The position numbers and the translations under genes are program-made. From an uncultured Prevotellaceae bacterium (lineage in GTDB: Bacteria; Bacteroidota; Bacteroidia; Bacteroidales; Bacteroidaceae), in NCBI GenBank assembly GCA_902799905.1, contig CADCCB010000009.1, positions 1-64,000 on the forward strand: DNA of 64,000 nucleotides, written 5' to 3'. This document shows, piece after piece, positions 7,367-16,103 of this stretch; within the stretch, counting starts at the first letter, position 1, and each line of letters starts with the position of its first letter. The notes beneath the pieces are model-generated. The model searched no databases, had not been told where the DNA came from, and saw nothing but the letters and a program-made list of their open reading frames with translations.

Positions 7367-8518
7367 ATGAGTGACACAACTCGAAACGTAGGACTCGATT
7401 CCGTAATCGATAAAAGCGAATTCAAAGTCTTGATTGTTGATGATGTGGTCAGCAACGTGCTGCTACTAAAAATCCTCCTCACCAACGAGAAGTATCAGAT
7501 CTGTACGGCCAGCGGTGGAAACATGTGCATCGAGATGGCAAAGACAGAAAAACCTGACCTGATACTGCTCGATGTCATGATGCCTGATATCAACGGATTT
7601 GATACGGCTACCATCCTCAAGAAAGATCCGGAGACGGCGGATATACCCATCATCTTCCTGACGGCCCTCAACAACCCCAGCGACCTGGTGCACGGATTCA
7701 AGGTGGGAGCCAGCGACTTCCTGACCAAGCCTTTTAATAAGGAGGAACTGGTGGTGCGCGTCTTCCACCAGATCAAACTGGTGGCGGCCACCCGCATCAT
7801 CGAGAAGCAGAACAGCGACCTGCGGGCCACGATCAAGAACCGAGACAAGATGTACTCAGTCATCGCACACGACCTGCGCTCGCCAATGGCCAGCATCCGC
7901 ATGGTGCTCAACCTGGTGGTCAACGCGGTGCCCAAGGATGTGATAGGACCAGAACTCTTCGAACTGCTCGACAAGGCCAACAAGGAGAGCGAGGACTGCC
8001 ACGACCTGCTGGACAACCTGCTGAAGTGGACCAAGAGCCAGACCGGACGACTGAACGTGGTGCTGCAAGACCTCGACCTGAACGACATCGTGCCTGGCGT
8101 GGTAGAGATCTTCGAGATGATAGCCATGACCAAGAAAATCAAGTTGGACTACAAGTGGAAAGGTGAACCGCTGATGGTGCGTGCCGATAATGACATGCTG
8201 AAGACCGTCATGCGCAACTTCCTCTCTAACGCTATCAAGTTCTCTCCAGAAGACAGCACGATAGAGATACTGATGTCGCAAGAAGACGAATTTGCCAAGA
8301 TCAGCGTCCGCGACCACGGCGTAGGCATCGCACCCGACCGTATTGACACGATCTTCCGCAAGGGTGATACCACCTATGGAACCGACGGCGAAGAAGGCTC
8401 AGGACTCGGCTTGCAACTCTGTGCAGACTTTGCCCGCAAGATTGGCGGCGACGTGACGGTAGAGTCTGTCTTGGGCGAAGGTTCAACCTTCAGTATACTC
8501 GTTCCTCTGAAAAAGTAG
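7367..8518 (+). CDS. Response regulator - histidine kinase hybrid
   Basis: 383 residues in the order receiver then kinase, with no sensor or membrane segment, so it is a soluble phosphorelay protein. Receiver: acidic pair Asp25/Asp26 (VLIVDDV), phospho-acceptor Asp69 (LILLDVMMP), Thr in FLTALN and Lys in FLTKPFN. A short coiled linker follows. Kinase: H-box with His168 (SVIAHDLRSPM), N-box NFLSNAIKFSP, G1 VRDHGVGIAPD and G2 GSGLGLQL. An N-terminal receiver suggests its kinase is governed by phosphorylation from another kinase, or that it signals through partner proteins. It is a lone gene without a cognate output regulator beside it. Confidence 0.93.
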   Translation: MSDTTRNVGLDSVIDKSEFKVLIVDDVVSNVLLLKILLTNEKYQICTASGGNMCIEMAKTEKPDLILLDVMMPDINGFDTATILKKDPETADIPIIFLTALNNPSDLVHGFKVGASDFLTKPFNKEELVVRVFHQIKLVAATRIIEKQNSDLRATIKNRDKMYSVIAHDLRSPMASIRMVLNLVVNAVPKDVIGPELFELLDKANKESEDCHDLLDNLLKWTKSQTGRLNVVLQDLDLNDIVPGVVEIFEMIAMTKKIKLDYKWKGEPLMVRADNDMLKTVMRNFLSNAIKFSPEDSTIEILMSQEDEFAKISVRDHGVGIAPDRIDTIFRKGDTTYGTDGEEGSGLGLQLCADFARKIGGDVTVESVLGEGSTFSILVPLKK

Positions 8519-8532
8519 TGAAATAAAGATAA

Positions 8533-8578
8533 AAAGGTAGTCATTTTCTTTGTCGTTACAAAAAAAATGACTACCTTT
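8533..8578. promoter_or_regulatory. 15-bp inverted repeat spanning the rho promoter
   Basis: Arms AAAGGTAGTCATTTT (8533-8547) and its exact complement (8564-8578) with 16 bases between. The -33 TTTG lies in the spacer and the -7 box overlaps the right arm. This could be an operator for a dimeric regulator or the end of the preceding transcript. Confidence 0.6.
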
Positions 8579-8579
8579 G
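8549..8579 (+). promoter_or_regulatory. rho promoter
   Basis: TTTG (8549-8552), a 19-base spacer, TACCTTTG (8572-8579). It gives a leader of about 80 bases before the rho ATG. Confidence 0.75.
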
Positions 8580-8593
8580 CACACGATTATCAT

Positions 8594-8616
8594 AGCGCTA
8601 CAGTCCTTGAAGCGCT
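8594..8616 (+). promoter_or_regulatory. Hairpin in the rho leader
   Basis: AGCGCT (8594-8599) and AGCGCT (8611-8616) can pair, followed by TTTTA. Such a weak hairpin in the leader could take part in rho autoregulation, known for rho in other bacteria. Here this is only an inference. Confidence 0.3.
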
Positions 8617-8666
8617 TTTAGTCTCAAATCCACATCTTACGCATAAGCAAACAAAGTGCTGATTTT

Positions 8667-10592
8667 ATGTATACCAAAGAACAATTAGAACAGATGGCAA
8701 TACCCCAACTGATGGAGATTGCCGGGCAACTGGGTATCAAAGTGTCGCAGAACGACGAACTGGAAAAGGTCATTTACGACATTCTGGACAAGGCCGCTGA
8801 GACTGCTTCGGTATCGGAAAGTGCCACTCCGAAGCGCAAGCGCACCCGCATTGCCAAGAAAGATACTGACCACGTCTATACCGTCAATGGAAAAGAGGGC
8901 GAGAACTACGACGTGATGAACCAGAAGAATATGAACGTAGAGGCTCCTTCACTCTTCTCAGATATGCCAGCACCTGAGGTGCAGGCTGAGAAACCTGCCG
9001 AGGAGCCCATCGTTGAGGAAAAGCCCAAGAAACGTCGCGGTCGCAAGAGCAAGGCTGAGAAGGCTGCCGAAGAGGCTGCTGCTGCCGCTGCTGCCGCTGC
9101 TGCCGCTGCCGCAGAACAGGCCCAGATGGAAGAAGCACAAGCACAGGAAGCCCTGGTACCAGAAGCAACCGCCGAGGCAGCAAACGAAGATGCAGACCTC
9201 GACCAGAACATGCTGGAGCAGTTGCAGGAGAAGATGGCCCATCACAATCAGGAAATGGAGGATGAGCCAATGCCAGAAGACTACGATGGCGTGTGGGAAG
9301 GCGACCCAGGTGACGGTACAGACTTCATCACCGTTGTCGATCTGCCTATCGAGGATCAGAGTGCCATTCCTACACTCGACATCTTCGACCGTCCCGTCGT
9401 GCAGCAAACCGCAGAGCCGGCATTCCAGCCAGCATCTGCACCACGCTCGGCAGCCAGCGCACGCTACGACTTCGAGGACATCATTCAAGGTAATGGCGTG
9501 CTGGAGATCATGCAGGACGGCTACGGATTCCTGCGTTCCAGCGACTACAACTACCTCTCGTCGCCTGACGATATTTACGTGTCGCCCCAGCAAATCAAGA
9601 AGTACAGTCTGAAAACAGGCGACGTGGTGGACTGCACGGTGCGTCCGCCACACGACAATGAGAAGTATTTCGCTATGTCGAATGTCAACCTCATCAATGG
9701 CCGCAACCCCATTGAGGTGCGTGACCGTGTGTCGTTCGAGCATCTCACGCCGCTCTTCCCAGAAGAGAAGTTCAAACTCTGCGGCGACCCTGCCACCACC
9801 AATCCTTCAACCCGTATCGTCGACCTTTTCGCACCTATCGGAAAGGGACAGCGTGCGCTGATCGTGGCACAACCCAAAACTGGTAAGACCATCCTGATGA
9901 AGGACATCGCCAACGCTATTGCAGCCAACCATCCTGAGGCTTACATCATGATGCTGCTCATTGACGAGCGCCCTGAGGAGGTTACGGACATGAGCCGCAC
10001 GGTGAATGCCGAGGTCATCGCATCGACCTTTGACGAGCCCGCCGACCGACATGTGAAGATTGCCGGTATCGTGCTCGAGAAGGCTAAGCGTATGGTGGAG
10101 TGCGGTCATGATGTCGTCATCTTCCTGGATTCCATCACCCGACTGGCCCGTGCATACAATACGGTGTCGCCTGCCAGCGGCAAGGTGCTTACCGGTGGTG
10201 TCGATGCCAACGCCCTACAGAAGCCCAAGCGCTTCTTCGGTGCTGCACGTAAGATTGAGAACGGTGGTTCGCTGACCATCATCGCCACAGCACTGGTGGA
10301 TACTGGTTCAAAGATGGACGAGGTGATCTTCGAGGAGTTCAAGGGTACAGGTAACTCTGAGATACAACTTGACCGTATGCTCTCGAACAAGCGTATCTTC
10401 CCGGCTCTGAACCTTGTACAGTCTTCTACCCGTCGTGACGACTTGCTGCAGGATCCCACAACACTTAACCGCATGTGGATCGTCCGCAAGTTCATTGCAG
10501 AGATGAACCCCATCGAGGCTATGAACACCCTTCGCGACCGACTGGTACAGAGCCGCAACAACGAGGAGTTCCTCATGTCAATGAACGGATAG
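8667..10592 (+). CDS. rho: Transcription termination factor Rho with long inserted segment
   Basis: 641 residues, far longer than the 419 of E. coli Rho. Residues 1-45 are the Rho N-terminal helical domain ([19 protein letters not shown]). About 50-265 is an inserted, low-complexity stretch: basic [11 protein letters not shown], a poly-Ala run near 136-150, then acidic Gln/Glu/Asp-rich sequence. About 275-345 is the cold-shock RNA-binding domain ([15 protein letters not shown]). The ATPase follows, with Walker A QPKTGKT near 402-408 and Walker [16 protein letters not shown]. It terminates untranslated RNAs as a hexamer. Disordered Rho inserts are known in Bacteroides, where one was reported to drive phase separation; this insert is a candidate for the same. 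Confidence 0.97.
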   Translation: MYTKEQLEQMAIPQLMEIAGQLGIKVSQNDELEKVIYDILDKAAETASVSESATPKRKRTRIAKKDTDHVYTVNGKEGENYDVMNQKNMNVEAPSLFSDMPAPEVQAEKPAEEPIVEEKPKKRRGRKSKAEKAAEEAAAAAAAAAAAAAEQAQMEEAQAQEALVPEATAEAANEDADLDQNMLEQLQEKMAHHNQEMEDEPMPEDYDGVWEGDPGDGTDFITVVDLPIEDQSAIPTLDIFDRPVVQQTAEPAFQPASAPRSAASARYDFEDIIQGNGVLEIMQDGYGFLRSSDYNYLSSPDDIYVSPQQIKKYSLKTGDVVDCTVRPPHDNEKYFAMSNVNLINGRNPIEVRDRVSFEHLTPLFPEEKFKLCGDPATTNPSTRIVDLFAPIGKGQRALIVAQPKTGKTILMKDIANAIAANHPEAYIMMLLIDERPEEVTDMSRTVNAEVIASTFDEPADRHVKIAGIVLEKAKRMVECGHDVVIFLDSITRLARAYNTVSPASGKVLTGGVDANALQKPKRFFGAARKIENGGSLTIIATALVDTGSKMDEVIFEEFKGTGNSEIQLDRMLSNKRIFPALNLVQSSTRRDDLLQDPTTLNRMWIVRKFIAEMNPIEAMNTLRDRLVQSRNNEEFLMSMNG

Positions 10593-10617
10593 CGGTCATC
10601 ATCGCTGGAAAGCATAA

Positions 10618-10651
10618 AAAATGAGCAGTCATTGATTTGGCTGCTCATTTT
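10618..10651. terminator. Bidirectional terminator between rho and htpG
   Basis: Perfect 11-bp stem AAAATGAGCAG (10618-10628) with 10641-10651 around 12 bases. A/T runs on both outer sides suit convergent genes. Confidence 0.85.
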
Positions 10652-10670
10652 CTATTATTGTCGAATCAAA

Positions 10671-12731
10671 TTACTTGATGAGGTCGACGCTACGACGGAG
10701 GAATTTGTCCAAAGCCTCACCCTTCAGCATGCCATTCTGAAGCAGGGCCAGGTCGATGAGTTGATGTACGATGTCGTTGTTGGCAGCGAAACTACCAAGC
10801 ACACTTTCTTTCTTGGCTTTCTGGTCGTCGATAGCCTTCTGGGTGTTGGCCTTGTCGTCCTTCTGCTCCTGCGTGATCTCCTCGGGTTTCTTGCCCTCGG
10901 TCTGCTGGTTGAGGGCAGCGAGACGTGCCTCCTGTCCCTTAATCTCGGCCTCGATGGGCTGAAGGTCTGATGAGAGTTGTGAGGCAATGTTAGAGAGAAC
11001 ATCCTTAATGAGACGGTGGTCGCTGTTCAGCACGATATTGAAGGTATCGGGCATCTGACCATAGAAGCCCATGCCACTCTGGTAGCGGCTCATCTCCTTC
11101 ATACGACGCATCCACTCGTTCTGGGTGATGACCACAGGACGCTGCTCGGCTCCCAAGGCGTTGACCTCAACGATGAACTCTGCCTTTTCTATCTTGGGCA
11201 CCTGACTCTGGAACACGGCTGACAGATTGTCACGCTCGTTGTCACTCAGGTCAGTCTTGGGTTTGTCATCCTTCTGAATCAGATGGTCCACGGTGTCAGA
11301 GTCCACACGGGTAAAGTGGCTCTTCTCGAACTTCTGCTCCAGGGTCTGGATGCAGGGCACATCGAGTTGTCCGTCGAACAACAGAACTGAGTAGCCCTTG
11401 TCCTGAGCGGCTTTGATGTAAGAGTACTGGTCGTCCTTGTTGGTGGCATAGAGATAAACCAAGTTGTCATTCTTGTCTTTCTGGGCGGCCTCGATGAGGG
11501 TCTTGTATTCATCGAAAGTGAAGTACTTGCCCTCTGTGTCCTTGAAGAGTGAGAAATCCTTGGCGCGGTCGTAGAAGTTCTCCTCGGTGAGGATGCCATA
11601 GTTGATGAAGAGTTTCAAGTCGTCCCACTTCTCCTCATAGGCCTTGCGGTCTTCGTTGAAGATAGCCTTCAAGCGGTCGCTGACCTTCTTGGTGATATAG
11701 GTGGAAATCTTCTTCACCTCGCGGTCGCTCTGGAGATAACTACGAGAGACGTTCAGGGGAATATCGGGTGAATCGATGACACCATGGAGCAGGGTCAGGA
11801 ACTCAGGTACGATACCTTCTACCTGATCGGTCACGAAGACCTGGTTGCAGTAAAGTTGAATCTTGTTCTTCTGCAGTTCCAGCGAGTTCTTGATGCGTGG
11901 GAAGTAGAGGATACCCGTGAGGTTGAAGGGATAGTCAACATTGAGGTGAATCCAGAACAGAGGCTCGTCGTGCATGGGGTAGAGGGTGCGATAGAACGAC
12001 TTGTAATCCTCGTCCTTTAGCGTCGACGGAGTCGACGTCCACAGTGGAGCCACATTATTTATAATATTGTCCTCCTGGGTATCTACCATCTTGCTTTCTT
12101 CCTTTGACCACTCCTGCTTCTTGCCGAAGGCCACAGAGACGGGCAGGAACTTGCAGTACTTGTTGAGCAACTGCTCGAGTTTGCTCTTGTCGAGGAACTC
12201 CTTCGAGTCGTCGTCAATATAGAGGATGATGTCAGATCCGTGGTCTGCACGCTCGGCGTCGTCAATCTCATAGGCAGGCGATCCGTCGCAACTCCACTTG
12301 ACGGCCTTAGCGTCTTCCTTGTAACTGCGTGTGATGATCTCCACTTTCTTTGAGACCATAAAAGCAGAGTAGAAGCCCAGTCCGAAGTGGCCGATAATGT
12401 TGTTGACGTTATCCTTGTATTTCTCGAGGAAGTCAGTAACGCCTGAGAAGGCAATCTGATTGATGTACTTGTCAATCTCCTCTTCGGTCATACCGATACC
12501 GTGGTCACTGATGGTGATGGTGCCCTTGTCGGCATCCAGACTGACACGTACAGTCAAGTCACCCAGTTCGCCTTTGTACTCGCCCTTCTCTGCCAGCGTC
12601 TTCATCTTCTGTGTGGCATCGACGGCATTACTTACCATTTCGCGCAGGAATATCTCCTGATCGCTATAGAGAAACTTTTTGATGACGGGGAAAATGTTCT
12701 CGGTCGTAACCCCAATGTTACCTTTTTGCAT
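10671..12731 (-). CDS. htpG: Hsp90-family chaperone HtpG
   Basis: 686 residues, slightly longer than E. coli HtpG, as is common in Bacteroidales. The N-terminal GHKL ATPase shows the binding motifs REMVSNAVDA (catalytic Glu, Mg-binding Asn), ISDHGIGM and HFGLGFYSAFMV. The middle domain has FPRIKNSLELQKNKIQLYCN and the conserved catalytic-loop Arg in LNVSRSYLQSD. The C-terminal dimer domain includes a Glu/Gln-rich helix (KGQEARLAALNQQTEGKKP). It is a cytosolic dimeric chaperone that helps proteins fold after heat or other stress. Single gene, convergent with rho and divergent from the LysE operon. Confidence 0.97.
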   Translation of the reverse strand: MQKGNIGVTTENIFPVIKKFLYSDQEIFLREMVSNAVDATQKMKTLAEKGEYKGELGDLTVRVSLDADKGTITISDHGIGMTEEEIDKYINQIAFSGVTDFLEKYKDNVNNIIGHFGLGFYSAFMVSKKVEIITRSYKEDAKAVKWSCDGSPAYEIDDAERADHGSDIILYIDDDSKEFLDKSKLEQLLNKYCKFLPVSVAFGKKQEWSKEESKMVDTQEDNIINNVAPLWTSTPSTLKDEDYKSFYRTLYPMHDEPLFWIHLNVDYPFNLTGILYFPRIKNSLELQKNKIQLYCNQVFVTDQVEGIVPEFLTLLHGVIDSPDIPLNVSRSYLQSDREVKKISTYITKKVSDRLKAIFNEDRKAYEEKWDDLKLFINYGILTEENFYDRAKDFSLFKDTEGKYFTFDEYKTLIEAAQKDKNDNLVYLYATNKDDQYSYIKAAQDKGYSVLLFDGQLDVPCIQTLEQKFEKSHFTRVDSDTVDHLIQKDDKPKTDLSDNERDNLSAVFQSQVPKIEKAEFIVEVNALGAEQRPVVITQNEWMRRMKEMSRYQSGMGFYGQMPDTFNIVLNSDHRLIKDVLSNIASQLSSDLQPIEAEIKGQEARLAALNQQTEGKKPEEITQEQKDDKANTQKAIDDQKAKKESVLGSFAANNDIVHQLIDLALLQNGMLKGEALDKFLRRSVDLIK

Positions 12732-12803
12732 AATATGTTAAGTGTTTCAATTCTTTCAAATCGCTCTTGCAAAAGTCGTGCCAAATTAATTCTTAGTGAT
12801 ATT

Positions 12804-12835
12804 TTTGCTAATGTCACAAATTATTTGTATCTTTG
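12804..12835 (+). promoter_or_regulatory. Promoter of the lysE-rfbD-prfC operon
   Basis: TTTG (12804-12807), a 20-base spacer, TATCTTTG (12828-12835). The ATG of the first gene lies only 8 bases after the -7 box, so the transcript is nearly leaderless. Confidence 0.7.
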
Positions 12836-12843
12836 CACCCGTT

Positions 12844-13536
12844 ATGCCGTTCGATGTAAACACGATACCCAACATTTCAGACATACCCAACCTCCTGGAC
12901 ATCGTCTTCAAGGGGCTGCTCATTGGCATTATTGCATCTGCTCCGATGGGACCAGTTGGGGTGCTCTGTGTGCAGCGCACGCTGAACAAAGGTCGCTGGT
13001 ATGGTTTCGTGACAGGGTGCGGTGCTGCGTTGAGCGATATGATCTATGCAGGTATCACCGGTTTGGGTATGGGACTTGTTGTCGATTTTGTAAGCGAGCC
13101 TTCCACCCGCTTCTATCTGCAGATTATCGGTAGTCTGCTGCTGATGGGCTTTGGCCTCTTCACATATCGCACAGACCCCACGCGTAACGTACGCCATTCT
13201 GGTAATGGAAAGGGCACGCTGACCCACAACGCCGTCACGGCCTTCTTGGTCACGCTCAGCAATCCGCTCATCATTTTCCTCTTCATGGCTCTTTATGCTC
13301 AGTTCGCCTTTGGCCTGCAGCCGGAGAAACCCGTTGAACTGGTAATGGGCTTTGCAAGTATTGTGGGAGGCGCATTGCTTTGGTGGTGGGGGTTGACCTG
13401 GCTCATCGATCAGATTCGCACGAAGTTCGACACCAACGGCATCAAACTCATTAATAAAATCATCGGAATGTTGGTAATTCTTGGCAGCGTCATCATTCTG
13501 CTGACCACACTTACCAACCTGCAATTTGTGAAATAA
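12844..13536 (+). CDS. LysE/RhtB-family amino acid exporter
   Basis: 230 residues, usual for the family. Six hydrophobic segments are visible: LLIGIIASAPMGPVGVLC carries the conserved first-helix motif, followed by YAGITGLGMGLVVDF, LQIIGSLLLMGFGLF, the FLVTLSNPLIIFLFMALY segment with its NP pair, a Trp-rich segment near GGALLWWWGLTWL, and IIGMLVILGSVIILL. LysE/RhtB proteins export amino acids or derivatives across the inner membrane; substrate cannot be read from sequence. ATG 12844 is chosen because the promoter ends at 12835; a frame extension further up lies inside the promoter. First gene of a five-gene operon. Confidence 0.88.
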   Translation: MPFDVNTIPNISDIPNLLDIVFKGLLIGIIASAPMGPVGVLCVQRTLNKGRWYGFVTGCGAALSDMIYAGITGLGMGLVVDFVSEPSTRFYLQIIGSLLLMGFGLFTYRTDPTRNVRHSGNGKGTLTHNAVTAFLVTLSNPLIIFLFMALYAQFAFGLQPEKPVELVMGFASIVGGALLWWWGLTWLIDQIRTKFDTNGIKLINKIIGMLVILGSVIILLTTLTNLQFVK

Positions 13537-13554
13537 ACCGAACGTACCTAGATT

Positions 13555-14100
13555 ATGTTTATTGCCCAGCAACTACGTCAGCGAAACATTGCAGAATACC
13601 TGCTCTACATGTGGCAGGTGGAAGACACCATACGTGCCTTCGGCTGCTCGCTGCCTCGTTTACGCCGCGAGTACATAGACCGCTTCGACTATAGCGACGA
13701 ACAAAAGGAGGAGGAGGCCGACTGGTTTGGCAACCTCATCAAGATGATGAACGAGGAGGGATGTCGTGAACAGGGACACCTGCAGATCAACAAGGTGACG
13801 CTACAGATGCTCTCCGAACTGCATGCCCAACTGATAGCCTCGCCTAAGTTTCCTTTCTACAATACCGCTTATTATAAGGTGCTACCATTCATCGTAGAAC
13901 TGCGCAACCGTGGTGCCAACAAGGAAGAGGGCGAGGTGGAGACCTGCCTGAACCTGCTCTATGGTGTCATGATGCTACGCCTTCAGCAGAAAGAGGTGAC
14001 GCCAAACACCGAGCATGCTGTCAAAGAAGTATCGACCTTCATTGGCATGCTGGCTGATTATTATAAGAAGGACAAGGAAGAAGGTTTGAAATTTGAATAG
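13555..14100 (+). CDS. DUF4924 family protein
   Basis: 181 residues, soluble and mostly helical, starting MFIAQQLRQRNIAEYLLYMW. The opening and IEDTIRAFGC-like segment (here VEDTIRAFGCSLPRLRREYI) match the Bacteroidales-specific DUF4924 family as I remember it. No catalytic motif is apparent. It lies 18 bases after the LysE gene and 6 bases before rfbD, so it is firmly inside the operon. Function unknown. Confidence 0.78.
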   Translation: MFIAQQLRQRNIAEYLLYMWQVEDTIRAFGCSLPRLRREYIDRFDYSDEQKEEEADWFGNLIKMMNEEGCREQGHLQINKVTLQMLSELHAQLIASPKFPFYNTAYYKVLPFIVELRNRGANKEEGEVETCLNLLYGVMMLRLQQKEVTPNTEHAVKEVSTFIGMLADYYKKDKEEGLKFE

Positions 14101-14106
14101 TCTATT

Positions 14107-14958
14107 ATGAATATATTGATAACGGGCTGTAACGGTCAACTGGGGAATGAGATGCAACTGCTGGAAAAGCAGCACACATCCCATACCTTTTTTAATACAG
14201 ACGTACAGGAGTTGGATATTACCAACCGGGAGGCTATTGCCGCTTTCGTAGAACAGAATGCGATAGACGGCATCGTCAACTGTGCGGCTTATACGGCTGT
14301 CGACAAGGCTGAGGAGAATGTAGATCTCTGCCAGTTGCTCAACGCTGATGCCCCAGGCTTCCTGGCTGAGGCAATGGAGCGTCGCGGGGGCTGGATGATT
14401 CAGATCTCTACCGACTATGTGTTCGACGGCACCAATCATACTCCTTACGTGGAGACGGATTCCGTATGTCCTAACAGTACATATGGCCGCACCAAACTAG
14501 CAGGAGAACAGGCGGTCGTCAATGCTTGTCGCCAGTCGATGATCATCCGTACGGCTTGGCTCTATAGCACTTTTGGCAATAACTTCGTGAAGACGATGAT
14601 TCGTCTGGGGAAGGAGAAACCTGAATTGGGCGTCATTTTCGACCAGATAGGCACACCAACCTATGCTCGCGATTTGGCTTTGGCCATCTTCGCCGCTATC
14701 GAGCAGGGCATCGTGCCTGGAATATATCATTTCAGCAATGAAGGTGTTATCTCTTGGTACGACTTCACCAAGGCTATTCATCGTATTGCCGGCATCACGA
14801 CGTGTCGTGTCCGTCCGCTTCATACTTCGGAATATCCTACGCCAGCCATACGTCCTCATTATTCTGTACTTGATAAGACTAAAATTAAAAATACCTATGG
14901 CATAGACATTCCTTACTGGGAAGATAGTCTTCAGGAATGCCTCGGACAATTATTATGA
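14107..14958 (+). CDS. rfbD: dTDP-4-dehydrorhamnose reductase
   Basis: 283 residues. It reduces dTDP-4-dehydro-L-rhamnose to dTDP-L-rhamnose with NAD(P)H, the last step in making rhamnose for surface polysaccharides. It is an extended short-chain dehydrogenase: nucleotide motif GCNGQLGNE near the start, the typical STDYVFDG strand and the catalytic YxxxK in YGRTKLAGE. Its stop overlaps the next start by 4 bases (ATGA), giving translational coupling. The other rhamnose genes (rmlA, rmlB, rmlC) are not in this window; in Bacteroidetes rfbD is often separate and paired with prfC, as here. Confidence 0.95.
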   Translation: MNILITGCNGQLGNEMQLLEKQHTSHTFFNTDVQELDITNREAIAAFVEQNAIDGIVNCAAYTAVDKAEENVDLCQLLNADAPGFLAEAMERRGGWMIQISTDYVFDGTNHTPYVETDSVCPNSTYGRTKLAGEQAVVNACRQSMIIRTAWLYSTFGNNFVKTMIRLGKEKPELGVIFDQIGTPTYARDLALAIFAAIEQGIVPGIYHFSNEGVISWYDFTKAIHRIAGITTCRVRPLHTSEYPTPAIRPHYSVLDKTKIKNTYGIDIPYWEDSLQECLGQLL

Positions 14959-16094
14959 AGAAACTATTCGTTCAAATGAATCACGCCTCCGCAGAGATTT
15001 CCTGTCTCGATACAGGCAACGAGGTGCGAGAGTTTTATGTGATAATACATGCAGAGGCTGCAGGACGCACGTTCCAGCAGCAACTTGATGCAGTACTCGA
15101 TGGTTATGCTCAACTCTGCGACAACGAACTCCAGGGTGCTACGGCTGTCATCAAGCGCTATTTCCTCAGCGATGTGGCTAACCAGGGTGACAGCGTGTTG
15201 CTGGCCGACCCCTCCGACTGTGCGAAAAGCATTGTTGGACAGCCTCCTCTTGATGGCTCGAAGGTTGCACTATGGGTCTATATGATGACCGATGTCAACA
15301 GCCGTCGCTTGCCCAGCGGCTTCTATGAGGTGAGTCACGGAGCCTTCCGCCACTTGTGGAATGCCTCTGCCCACAATACGGCACAGAATTCCGAATACCA
15401 GACGCGCTTGGCCTTCAACGAATATATCATGCAACTGGCACAGGAAGGCTGTACGCTGGCCGACAACTGCATACGCACCTGGCTCTTTGTCAGCAATATA
15501 GACGTGAACTATGCTGGAGTGGTTACCGCCCGCAATCGGGTGTTCTTCACCCAGGGTCTTACTGACACCACCCATTATATCGCCTCCACGGGCATTGGCG
15601 GTAGCGCTATTGACCCGAAGGTGATGATGCAGATGGACAATTATGCTGTGGCAGGCATCCAGAAGGAACAGATACGTTTCCTCTATGCTTCCACCCACCT
15701 GAATCGCACCAGCGACTATGGCGTCAGTTTCGAGCGAGGTACCAGTATCGACTACCGCGACCGCCGTCAGGTATTTATCTCCGGCACGGCCAGCATCGAT
15801 GCCAAAGGTCAGATTGTGCATCCCAACGATGTTGTCAGCCAGACCCGTAGGGTGTGGGAAAATGTAGAGGCTCTGCTCTCTGAGGCTGAATGTACCTTCG
15901 ATGATGTCTGCTCGATGATTGTCTATTTGCGCGACATTGCCGACTACCATGTGGTTCGGGCCCTCTACGAAGAGCGATTCCCTGGTTATCCTGTGGTATT
16001 CGTTCATGCCCCCGTCTGTCGTTCTGGCTGGCTCGTGGAGATGGAGTGCATGGCGATCAAAGCCATGAATCAACCCACAATGCCTTCCATTTAA
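14955..16094 (+). CDS. Rid/YjgF-superfamily protein, possibly chorismatase-like
   Basis: 379 residues. The C-terminal part (about 250-375) is a Rid-like domain: RQVFISGTASIDAKGQIVHP, then DDVCSMIVYLRDIADYHVV and a final VHAPVCRSGWLVEMECMA strand with the Arg and Glu positions of the family. The N-terminal part may be a diverged second Rid-like unit, as in FkbO/Hyg5 chorismatases, but I cannot show chorismate-binding residues. Rid proteins usually hydrolyse reactive enamine/imine products of PLP enzymes. The ATG at 14955 is chosen because it overlaps the rfbD stop. Another in-frame ATG lies at 14937. prfC follows 9 bases on. Confidence 0.72.
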   Translation: MKKLFVQMNHASAEISCLDTGNEVREFYVIIHAEAAGRTFQQQLDAVLDGYAQLCDNELQGATAVIKRYFLSDVANQGDSVLLADPSDCAKSIVGQPPLDGSKVALWVYMMTDVNSRRLPSGFYEVSHGAFRHLWNASAHNTAQNSEYQTRLAFNEYIMQLAQEGCTLADNCIRTWLFVSNIDVNYAGVVTARNRVFFTQGLTDTTHYIASTGIGGSAIDPKVMMQMDNYAVAGIQKEQIRFLYASTHLNRTSDYGVSFERGTSIDYRDRRQVFISGTASIDAKGQIVHPNDVVSQTRRVWENVEALLSEAECTFDDVCSMIVYLRDIADYHVVRALYEERFPGYPVVFVHAPVCRSGWLVEMECMAIKAMNQPTMPSI

Positions 16095-16103
16095 CATGCA
16101 ACT

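Noticed and set aside
8958..9743. Long minus-strand reading frame opposite rho
   Set aside because: It is antisense to a clear Rho, has no promoter or recognisable domain, and is explained by codon bias and the Ala/Glu-rich coding.
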